Shown piece by piece: positions 1-5,461 of a stretch of 5,461 nt of DNA. Numbering within the stretch: the stretch's first letter is position 1; the number at the start of each line of letters is the position of its first letter. The DNA is taken from NCBI GenBank assembly GCA_024280615.1, contig JAJRPU010000125.1, forward strand, positions 1 to 5,461, given 5' to 3'. The position numbers were made by a program, and so were the translations under genes. A model generated the notes under the pieces. The model was not told the origin of the DNA and searched no databases. It saw nothing but the letters and a program-made list of their open reading frames with translations. This DNA is from Bacteroidota bacterium. GTDB lineage: Bacteria > Bacteroidota > Bacteroidia > JAADEI01.

Positions 1-642
1 CCCGATAGCTAAAGGACTATTAGAGGTGAATCGCCACAGGTAGCCTGAACCACCAGTGGCAAGAATCACTAACGGAACGGTTATTGTATAGACCCTTCCA
101 TCATCAAGTGAAACACTCTTAATATTAAATTCACCTAAGGAACGCCTTATCTCATAAACTCTGATATTAAATAGAACTTTAACTCTGTCATTAAACTTAT
201 TTAGATGTGAGAGCAAGAAGGTGACTACATCCCTTCCTGTATGGTCTTTTACATGGATTATTCTATTTCTGGTGTGTCCGCCTTCCCTACCAAGGGATAA
301 CTGTCCAGTTTTTGTCTTATCAAAGGACATTCCGAGAGAGATGAGCCACTGGATAGCCTCTCTGGCTTTTGAAGCGAAGAAGTGTGCTGCCGTGGGCGAA
401 GAGTATCCATCTCCAGCGATAAGTGTATCCTTAACGTGATGATATGGCGAATCGTCAGGGTCAATAGCAATGGCTATGCCCCCTTGAGCATAGAAGGTGT
501 TAGCTTTCCGAGGGTCTCCTTCGGCAACAACCAGAATGTTATAATCCGGGAAGTTTTGAGCGATGGACAGGGCTGCTGCTAAACCGCCTCCCCCAGAGCC
601 AATTATTAAAACGTGAGGATGGAAATTTATCTGTCTGTCCAT
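1..642 (-). CDS. nadB: L-aspartate oxidase NadB, N-terminal 214 residues (3' end outside window)
   Basis: This FAD enzyme oxidises L-aspartate to iminoaspartate, the first step of de novo NAD synthesis; it is cytosolic and passes its unstable product to NadA. The frame is open from the ATG at 642 to the left edge, giving 214 residues of a family usually about 510-540 long. Visible motifs are the dinucleotide-binding loop GSGGGG (15-20, GxGxxG), acidic E41 at the end of the second strand, the NadB signature TFYAQGGIA (49-57), HVKDTLIAGDG (69-79), the REGGH block (119-123) and the FAD-associated ATGG (195-198). The TFYAQGGIA and REGGH blocks resemble E. coli NadB more than succinate dehydrogenase flavoprotein or fumarate reductase, the related alternatives. 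The catalytic His/Arg residues of the C-terminal half are not in the window. The start overlaps the end of nadA by 16 bases and has no clear Shine-Dalgarno, so coupled translation is likely. Confidence 0.93.
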   Translation of the reverse strand, partial: MDRQINFHPHVLIIGSGGGGLAAALSIAQNFPDYNILVVAEGDPRKANTFYAQGGIAIAIDPDDSPYHHVKDTLIAGDGYSSPTAAHFFASKAREAIQWLISLGMSFDKTKTGQLSLGREGGHTRNRIIHVKDHTGRDVVTFLLSHLNKFNDRVKVLFNIRVYEIRRSLGEFNIKSVSLDDGRVYTITVPLVILATGGSGYLWRFTSNSPLAIG

Positions 643-1595
643 TCAAGCATTCTTTCAACAGGGATTCTGGCTCTTTCCGCCAAATCATCCGGAATGATTA
701 TCTCATTTTCAGCAGGTTCATTCAACAGAATGTTATAAATTTTTTCAAGGGTGTTAAGTTTCATATATGGACATTGCTGGCAGGCAACACATCCTATTAC
801 TGGTGGCACAACGATGAATTCCTTATCCGGTGCATGTTTCCTCATCTGATGCACAATCCCCTCCTCTGTTCCTACTATGTACCTTTTCGCGGTATCTTGT
901 TGCACGAACTTTAGCAGTTGCCCCGTGCTACCAATAAAATCGGCTATTTCAAGCAATGAAGACCCACATTCCGGATGAACAATAACTTTAGCATCGGGAT
1001 ATTTCTCTTTCAATTCTTTAATCTGGTCTGCACTAAACTCTTCGTGAACTATACATTGCCCGGGCCAAATAACCATTTCACGACCCGTCACACGCTGCAA
1101 GAACTCCCCAAGGTGCCTATCAGGTGCAAAAATCAAAGTTTTATCAGGCGGAACCATCTGAACCAGCTTAAGAGCATTGGAAGACGTACAAATAATATCA
1201 CTCATTGCCTTAATCTCTATAGAACTGTTTATGTATGTCATAACAAATCGGTTGTCATACTGCTCTATGAACTGCTTAAAGGGAATTGGAGGACAGGATT
1301 CCACAAGGGAACAGCCAGCGTTGACATCCGGAATAAATACCTTCTTGTCCGGGTTAAGCAACTTAGCTGTTTCAGCCATGAAATAGACCCCGGCAAGAAT
1401 AATTATATCTGCCTTTGTTTTTTGTGCCTGTCTGGCGAGGGCAAGGCTATCTCCGACGAAATCAGCGATATCTTGGATTTCCGGTCTTTGATAGTAGTGT
1501 GAAAGGATTATGGCGTTTTTTTGTGTAGCAAGGGAACGTATGCGATGCTGTAAATCCTTAATTGAAGAGATGGGTTCTAAAGCTATTTGGGTCAT
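627..1595 (-). CDS. nadA: Quinolinate synthase NadA ([4Fe-4S] enzyme)
   Basis: NadA condenses iminoaspartate from NadB with dihydroxyacetone phosphate to give quinolinate, using a [4Fe-4S] cluster in the cytosol. Numbering is from the ATG at 1595 (322 residues). Visible motifs are SHYYQ (32-36), GDSL (48-51), YINSS (121-125), HPEC (207-210) and GSTGQL (222-227). The presumed cluster ligands are C95 (in NAGCSL), C181 (in GQCIVHEEF) and C275, the last Cys of a CxxCxxC at 269/272/275 like that of E. coli NadA. The length is normal and there is no frameshift. The start is uncertain: a TTG at 1643 adds 16 residues and has an SD-like GGAAGGGGG 7 bases upstream. I prefer 1595 because it leaves a typical leader of about 30 residues before HYYQ. 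No ATG, GTG or TTG start lies between 1595 and HYYQ, so overlap with the divergent lipoprotein gene is unavoidable. Confidence 0.95.
   Translation of the reverse strand: MTQIALEPISSIKDLQHRIRSLATQKNAIILSHYYQRPEIQDIADFVGDSLALARQAQKTKADIIILAGVYFMAETAKLLNPDKKVFIPDVNAGCSLVESCPPIPFKQFIEQYDNRFVMTYINSSIEIKAMSDIICTSSNALKLVQMVPPDKTLIFAPDRHLGEFLQRVTGREMVIWPGQCIVHEEFSADQIKELKEKYPDAKVIVHPECGSSLLEIADFIGSTGQLLKFVQQDTAKRYIVGTEEGIVHQMRKHAPDKEFIVVPPVIGCVACQQCPYMKLNTLEKIYNILLNEPAENEIIIPDDLAERARIPVERMLEWTDR
1530..1535 (+). promoter_or_regulatory. Possible ribosome binding site for an upstream lipoprotein start (ATG 1540)
   Basis: AAGGGA lies 4 bases before the in-frame ATG at 1540. It is the best SD-like match near the lipoprotein start and would give 10 extra N-terminal residues before the preferred ATG at 1570. 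The site is inside the nadA coding sequence on the other strand, and the other internal starts in this window have no clear SD, so it may be chance. Confidence 0.25.
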
Positions 1596-3000
1596 AGCTC
1601 TTTTAACTGTGGGTTTTGTGATAATAAACGGCGGTTGTGCCAACGTGGTTCCCCCTTCCGGTGGACCAAGAGATGTTCAGCCCCCCGAGGTAGTTGAAGT
1701 CATCCCATCATGTGGCACAAGACCTCAAAGAGAGATAACAATTGTTTTTAACGAGCCAATCACTATTCATCAACAGGGAAAGATTTTCCTGCAACCAGCA
1801 CAACAATTCAAATACAAAGTCAAACGAAACAAATTATATATATCCATTGACTCCCTTGCAGATTCGTCATTCCTCTATTTATCCTTAGTGAATTTCGTGA
1901 AAGACATAACAGAAGGCAACATTCTTAAATCGTTCACATGCCTGTGGCATAGCTACGACACGCTTTACAGGTCCCAAATAACTGTATTGCAAATGCCTTT
2001 CTCAAAGAGGATTTTCAAATTCGTTGCTCTTTTAAGGGATTCCACGGGTCGGGAATTGATGCATTATAGCCATAATGGCACATTGCCCAAACTTCCTCCG
2101 GGAAAATACATTATCACCGTTTGGGAAGACGCTAATAAAAATTTGAAAATAGACCCTGGCGAACAGGTCGGTTCCAAACGCATAAATCTCCCTCAAAACC
2201 AAAAAGACACAATACTCATTTCTTCACAATCTCACAGAATTTATGTAAAAACCATAAGTCCGTTTTCCGCACAGATAGTTGTTAACAAGGGTGGTTGGGA
2301 CAGCATCAGCATATCCCTGCCATTTGTTCGCATTGGGGATACAATAATAACTGCACTGTCTGACTCCCAGCATCAGATAAGAATTAGATTTTATGGAACT
2401 TATGATACTACTATCGCTGTCGTCCTGCCGGCAAAGAGAGATACTGTTTCAGACATTGTCATTCCCAAATCGTTCTTAAAACATGACACTGTCCTGTTTT
2501 CATTTGTTCCCATAATCTTTCCAGCTCCTATATCTAACCGAAACGATTCCCTAATAGTGATAGTGCAGGATTCAGTTCTTAAAGTGCCTGTTTTCTGGAC
2601 CTCCCCCCTCAAAGCATTGGTATTCCTTGAAAAAGAAAAAAATTACACAATTCCAAACAAACAATTTAAGTTAAAATGGGGCAAGTTAAAAAGCGACAGT
2701 ATAAATCTTGTTTCTGGCAAATGGAACCACTGCTCAGCATTTATAACAAGCAATAAAAGCAAAAGTCCTGTTTATATAAAATCAGAAAAATTTTCCATCT
2801 GGCTTTCTCCTCAATCCGAAACGCTATCTTTTAAGTGTTTCCCCGCCATTTCCATTACCATATACAAACTAAAAGATAGAAATGGGGACGGACGATGGAA
2901 CACAGGGAACTATGAATTATTGGTTCCTCCCGAAAAGCTAGAAAAAATAAAAACACTTAAATTAGAGCCTGGCTGGGAACACAAAGAAATAATTAAGTAA
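1570..3000 (+). CDS. Ig-like-domain envelope lipoprotein of Bacteroidota type
   Basis: This is a predicted lipoprotein of unknown function. From the ATG at 1570 (476 residues) it has a short K4-containing n-region, a hydrophobic segment (about 5-19) and a lipobox-like INGGC with C23 as the lipidated residue. A Pro/Gly linker PPSGGPRD (28-35) follows, then a bacterial Ig-like (SbsA-type) domain at about 36-125 with 'PPEVVEVIPSCG' and 'ITIVFNEPI'. A beta-rich segment has LPPGKYIITVWEDANKN (175-191). The C-terminus carries DRNGDGRWNTGNYE (436-449) and PPEK (453-456), and I recall similar endings in full-length Bacteroidota relatives. C23 is not followed by the acidic residues of the Bacteroidota surface-export signal, so a periplasm-facing location is more likely (inference). 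Alternative starts are ATG 1540, with a better SD (AAGGGA) but a less typical n-region (RCCKSLIEE), and ATG 1510. It ends one base before the nuclease gene, suggesting an operon. Confidence 0.82.
   Translation: MGSKAIWVIALLTVGFVIINGGCANVVPPSGGPRDVQPPEVVEVIPSCGTRPQREITIVFNEPITIHQQGKIFLQPAQQFKYKVKRNKLYISIDSLADSSFLYLSLVNFVKDITEGNILKSFTCLWHSYDTLYRSQITVLQMPFSKRIFKFVALLRDSTGRELMHYSHNGTLPKLPPGKYIITVWEDANKNLKIDPGEQVGSKRINLPQNQKDTILISSQSHRIYVKTISPFSAQIVVNKGGWDSISISLPFVRIGDTIITALSDSQHQIRIRFYGTYDTTIAVVLPAKRDTVSDIVIPKSFLKHDTVLFSFVPIIFPAPISNRNDSLIVIVQDSVLKVPVFWTSPLKALVFLEKEKNYTIPNKQFKLKWGKLKSDSINLVSGKWNHCSAFITSNKSKSPVYIKSEKFSIWLSPQSETLSFKCFPAISITIYKLKDRNGDGRWNTGNYELLVPPEKLEKIKTLKLEPGWEHKEIIK
1651..1659 (-). 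promoter_or_regulatory. SD-like motif ahead of an alternative TTG start of nadA
   Basis: On the minus strand this reads GGAAGGGGG, followed by 7 bases and a TTG codon at 1643-1641 in frame with nadA. The spacing suits a ribosome binding site, which makes the 16-residue longer NadA possible. The same bases encode the Pro/Ser/Gly linker of the lipoprotein on the plus strand, so the purine run could be just the complement of its proline codons. Confidence 0.25.
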
Positions 3001-3001
3001 G

Positions 3002-3520
3002 ATGGCAAGGCAACGCAGATATAGGCACAAAAGACAGAACAATCTTTCCTTGTGGGGACTCATCGCAGTTATTGTTATTGCAATTATTCTGGTCTTTTTC
3101 CTTGATGGCAGGGTTATTAAAGTCCACGATGGCGACACAGTAACTGTCTTTTATCAGCTTCAGCCTGTTAGGATACGGCTCTGGGGAATTGACGCTCCTG
3201 AATTAAAGCAAGCCGATGGAAGAGAGTCAGCTTCTGCCCTTAGAAAACTTATATTTGGCAAAAAGGTTTTAATAGAACCTAAAGATAAAGACCGATATGG
3301 CAGGTTAGTAGCAATAATTTATGTTTACGACACTCTTAATGTTAATAAATGGCTTGTAAAAGAAGGCTGGGCTTGGGTCTATCGCAGATATAACAAGGAC
3401 TCGGAATGGCTTGAGATAGAGCAGCAAGCCCGAGAAATGAGGCTTGGCTTATGGTCCGATGACCCTAATGTGCCACCGTGGGAATGGAGACGTCAAAACC
3501 GTAAAAAACAACGACGATGA
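3002..3520 (+). CDS. Membrane-anchored thermonuclease (staphylococcal nuclease-like, SNase fold)
   Basis: This is a 172-residue predicted Ca2+-dependent phosphodiesterase acting on DNA and/or RNA. A very basic N-terminus (RQRRYRHKRQ, 3-12) precedes one hydrophobic helix (about 15-34) with no obvious signal peptidase site. It is best read as a signal anchor with the nuclease domain (about 36-157) outside the cytoplasmic membrane. Aligning by eye to S. aureus nuclease, all key residues are kept: D45 in VHDGDT (D21), R59 in RIRLWGIDAPE (R35), D64 (D40), E67 (E43) and R101 in DRYGR (R87). The LGLW near 148-151 matches the usual end of the fold, and a basic tail RRQNRKKQRR (163-172) follows. It starts one base after the lipoprotein stop without a clear SD, and its TGA overlaps the SDR start as ATGA, so co-transcription and coupled translation are likely. 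The role (nucleic acid scavenging, biofilm DNA or other) cannot be read from sequence. Confidence 0.92.
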   Translation: MARQRRYRHKRQNNLSLWGLIAVIVIAIILVFFLDGRVIKVHDGDTVTVFYQLQPVRIRLWGIDAPELKQADGRESASALRKLIFGKKVLIEPKDKDRYGRLVAIIYVYDTLNVNKWLVKEGWAWVYRRYNKDSEWLEIEQQAREMRLGLWSDDPNVPPWEWRRQNRKKQRR

Positions 3521-4506
3521 AGGGTAAAGTGCTTGTTACAGGTGCTACCGGGCTATTAGGTAGCCATCTCGTCAGGAAACTACTTGAAAGGGGCTATGAA
3601 GTGAAGGCATTGAAGCGCAAGAAATCGGACACTTCTCGCCTGAAGGAATATGCCAGAGGTGTAGAATGGGTTGAAGGAGATGTGCTTAACTATGATAGCC
3701 TTCTTTACGCTCTCAAAGGGGTAGAAGGAGTGTTTCATTGTGCTGCAAGGGTTTCTTTCAGACCGGCAGATAGGGAATTAATGCTTGAGACCAATGTGCT
3801 CGGGACACGAAACATAATAAATGCTTCGCTGGAATATGGCAACTTAAGATTCTTCGTTCATGTTAGCTCAGTTGCAGCTCTTGGCAGAACTAACAATGGA
3901 ATTCCTATTGATGAGGAAGCCGAATGGGACCCTGCCCATTACCCGTCTGATTATTCCTATACTAAATGGCTATCTGAGCGGGAGGCGTGGCGTGGCTCCG
4001 CAGAAGGACTCCCAGTGGTAATAGTTAATCCTTCTGTAATACTGGGAAGGGGAAACTGGTACACCGACTCATCACAGATATTCGCTATGGTGGATAAAAA
4101 ATTTCCTTTTTACCCGGTTGGGGGAACAGGCTTCGTGGATGCTTATGACGTGGCTAAAATAATGATTGAATTAGCCGAGAGAGGCATCACAGGAGAAAGA
4201 TTTATTCTCTCTGCAGAAAACTGGCTACACAGGGATATTATGACATATATAGCAATGGAAATGGGACGTCCCATACCAGTTATTCCAGCCACTCTACCCA
4301 TCAGGGTCCTCGCTCTGCTTGCCGACGCCACGAGAGTCCTGAGAGGGAAGAAAAGACGCCTCTCATGGAAACTCCTCAAACAATCTGCAAAGCGACTATA
4401 CTATGACAACAGAAAAATAAGATTTACCCTCAACTATCAATTTGAAAGCATAAGAAAAACACTGCAAAGAATCGTGCAGGATTATTTATCAAACAACTGG
4501 CAGTGA
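3517..4506 (+). CDS. Extended SDR NAD(P)-dependent epimerase/dehydratase-family protein
   Basis: This is a 329-residue extended short-chain dehydrogenase/reductase of the dihydroflavonol-reductase-like / NAD-dependent epimerase group, presumably cytosolic. Visible features are the Rossmann glycine loop TGATGLLG (8-15), D55 in EGDVLN (adenine contact), HCAA (74-77), Ser118 in HVSSVAALG and the catalytic YSYTK (Y146, K150). After these come NPSVILG (171-177), GGTGFVD (202-208) and RFILSAEN (228-235). The C-terminal substrate domain has a basic stretch RGKKRRLSWK (276-285). The catalytic Ser/Tyr/Lys set and cofactor loop are complete, so an active enzyme is expected. R33-K36 after the second strand might favour NADP, but that is weak evidence. 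The substrate cannot be assigned; a sterol, sugar-nucleotide or flavonol-like label would be a guess. The ATG overlaps the nuclease stop by 4 bases, and the gene ends 4 bases before the end of the convergent kelch gene. Confidence 0.9.
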   Translation: MKGKVLVTGATGLLGSHLVRKLLERGYEVKALKRKKSDTSRLKEYARGVEWVEGDVLNYDSLLYALKGVEGVFHCAARVSFRPADRELMLETNVLGTRNIINASLEYGNLRFFVHVSSVAALGRTNNGIPIDEEAEWDPAHYPSDYSYTKWLSEREAWRGSAEGLPVVIVNPSVILGRGNWYTDSSQIFAMVDKKFPFYPVGGTGFVDAYDVAKIMIELAERGITGERFILSAENWLHRDIMTYIAMEMGRPIPVIPATLPIRVLALLADATRVLRGKKRRLSWKLLKQSAKRLYYDNRKIRFTLNYQFESIRKTLQRIVQDYLSNNWQ

Positions 4507-4510
4507 AAAA
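4507..4510. other. Four-base convergent intergenic gap without terminator
   Basis: Only AAAA separates the SDR stop (TGA, plus strand) from the kelch stop (TGA, minus strand). There is no room for a stem-loop between the genes, and I see no convincing inverted repeat followed by a T run in the adjoining coding ends. The two transcripts probably read into each other or end by another mechanism. Confidence 0.8.
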
Positions 4511-5461
4511 TCAATCTACACAATAGACCCACCAATCCCTGTAATAGTTATTAGCACAATCTTTGCCAAAACCACCATATATCTTCCCATCCAGATATAC
4601 CCCATAAATGTCATTCCTCACACCACCGGGAAAAACCGCAATGGAATTCCACGTGCCTGCCCCAATGTCATAATAATACCAGACATCTTCACAGTTAGTA
4701 CAGGAACCAGAACCATGAAAGCCTGTAACATAAATTCGTCCCTTAACAGGGTCAACACTTGCATAAGAATTATAAATGGGACAAGGGAAATTAGAAAGAG
4801 CCGTCCACGTACTGGTCGCTAAATCATACTCATAAAAATCAGCTGTTAAATTGCCTCCAGCATCCACCCCCGTGCCCATATACAGTTTTCCATTGTAATA
4901 AGCAATAAAGCCCGACCACCTGCCTCCAGCAGGATACGTAGCAATCTGCGTCCATGTATTAGTTGCAGGGTCATACCGGAGTACCCAGTCCCTAACCGCA
5001 TTGGTGTTATCTCTTCCCCCAAAAACATATCCGAACTGTCCATCACTGGTGCCTTCTGCCCCATGAACAGGAGCTGGCAAGGAAGCCAAAGGTGTCCACG
5101 TGTCCGTCACAGGGTCATATTTATAAAACTGGCTGGATGGGACTCCACAAACCCCACCTCCGCCGGCTCCTCCTCCACCAACATAAATCGTATCCCCTAT
5201 CGTGAACACAAAGTGCAAACCACCTCCAACGCCAGGGAAGTCTGCTAAACGAGTCCACTGTCCCGTGCAAGGGTCATATTCCCACCAATCATTCAAACAA
5301 ATACTACTTCCTTCATTTCCTAAACCCACATATATCTTACCATTTAGTGCAACTGCAATTTGATTCTCTCTTGTTGCCATTGATGCCGGGGGCGTGGGCA
5401 ATTGAGTCCACGAATCCACAAATTCACATCTAAAACCACCAGTTGTCGTTACATCCTGAAC
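4511..5461 (-). CDS. Kelch-repeat six-bladed beta-propeller protein, C-terminal 316 residues (5' end outside window)
   Basis: The frame stays open to the right edge. A GTG at 5419 is in frame, but the reading frame continues upstream and the first blade begins immediately after it, so the real start is probably outside the window. Numbering from the edge codon, six kelch units repeat with conserved Trp at 18, 69, 122, 170, 219 and 271 (spacing 48-53). Most have the 'YDP.T..W' end of one blade followed by 'G.IYV.GG' in the next. The C-terminal DWWVYCVD fits closure of the ring with SWTQLP near the N-terminus, giving a complete six-bladed propeller. The nine Cys residues (12, 55, 65, 105, 227, 254, 257, 302, 314) and the 'VQDVTTTGG' start, which resembles the region after signal-peptide cleavage, suggest a secreted or periplasmic protein (inference). 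No C-terminal sorting domain follows the propeller. The ligand or partner is unknown. Confidence 0.88.
   Translation of the reverse strand, partial: VQDVTTTGGFRCEFVDSWTQLPTPPASMATRENQIAVALNGKIYVGLGNEGSSICLNDWWEYDPCTGQWTRLADFPGVGGGLHFVFTIGDTIYVGGGGAGGGGVCGVPSSQFYKYDPVTDTWTPLASLPAPVHGAEGTSDGQFGYVFGGRDNTNAVRDWVLRYDPATNTWTQIATYPAGGRWSGFIAYYNGKLYMGTGVDAGGNLTADFYEYDLATSTWTALSNFPCPIYNSYASVDPVKGRIYVTGFHGSGSCTNCEDVWYYYDIGAGTWNSIAVFPGGVRNDIYGVYLDGKIYGGFGKDCANNYYRDWWVYCVD

Noticed and set aside
221..582. Several short open frames on both strands around the nadB start
   Set aside because: All overlap the nadB frame, which carries clear FAD and NadB motifs; none shows a domain or a ribosome binding site.
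1..642. Reading the left-hand flavoprotein as succinate dehydrogenase or fumarate reductase subunit A
   Set aside because: The TFYAQGGIA and REGGH blocks and the direct overlap with nadA fit L-aspartate oxidase better.
975..1502. Plus-strand open frame of 175 codons opposite nadA
   Set aside because: It lies entirely antisense to well-supported nadA motifs, shows no recognisable domain, and has Cys/Asn-rich composition typical of a shadow frame.
1440..1680. Search for Bacteroidota-type promoters (TTG / TAnnTTTG) for the divergent genes
   Set aside because: Only partial matches were seen on either strand, none with proper spacing to a chosen start, so no promoter is annotated.
4143..4379. 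Minus-strand 78-codon frame within the SDR gene
   Set aside because: It is antisense to the C-terminal domain of a complete SDR and lacks any recognisable feature.
4740..5290. Recurring 'agggtcata'-like DNA words on the plus strand
   Set aside because: They are explained by the repeated Tyr-Asp-Pro codons of the kelch blades and are not an independent repeat element or CRISPR.

Overview
The window looks like a piece of a Bacteroidota (FCB-group) chromosome, possibly from a compact or streamlined genome. Three things point this way. The lipoprotein at 1570-3000 has an Ig-like N-terminal domain after a 'PPSGGPRD' stretch and ends in a 'WNTGNY...PEK' block; I recall both from Bacteroidota proteins of this type. 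The SDR at 3517-4506 follows the Bacteroidota version of its family, with 'NPSVILG', 'GGTGFVD' and 'RFILSAEN'. Most gene starts also lack a convincing Shine-Dalgarno sequence, which is usual in that phylum. The taxonomic call is inference from remembered family patterns, not from a search.

Layout. Positions 1-1595 on the minus strand carry nadA followed by the first 214 codons of nadB, overlapping by 16 bases. Together they make quinolinate from L-aspartate and dihydroxyacetone phosphate for de novo NAD synthesis. nadB runs off the left edge. Positions 1570-4506 on the plus strand are a tight three-gene unit: an Ig-like-domain lipoprotein, a membrane-anchored staphylococcal-nuclease-like protein (1 base later) and an extended SDR NAD(P)-binding enzyme (4-base ATGA overlap). 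Positions 4511-5461 on the minus strand are the C-terminal 316 codons of a kelch-repeat protein that forms a six-bladed beta-propeller and is probably secreted; its start lies beyond the right edge.

Packing is extreme. With the starts chosen here only five bases (3001 and 4507-4510) belong to no coding sequence. The convergent pair SDR/kelch is separated by 4 bases. The divergent pair nadA/lipoprotein overlaps head to head by at least 26 bases, so each 5' region and any promoter must lie inside the other gene. That junction is the most unusual thing in the window. I see no RNA gene, mobile element, CRISPR array, riboswitch, or convincing promoter or terminator.

The NAD genes are ordinary metabolism. 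The plus-strand operon mixes two envelope-located proteins with a presumably cytosolic dehydrogenase or epimerase, and the sequence does not reveal a shared pathway. I found no clear evidence for a new defence, mobile or signalling system.
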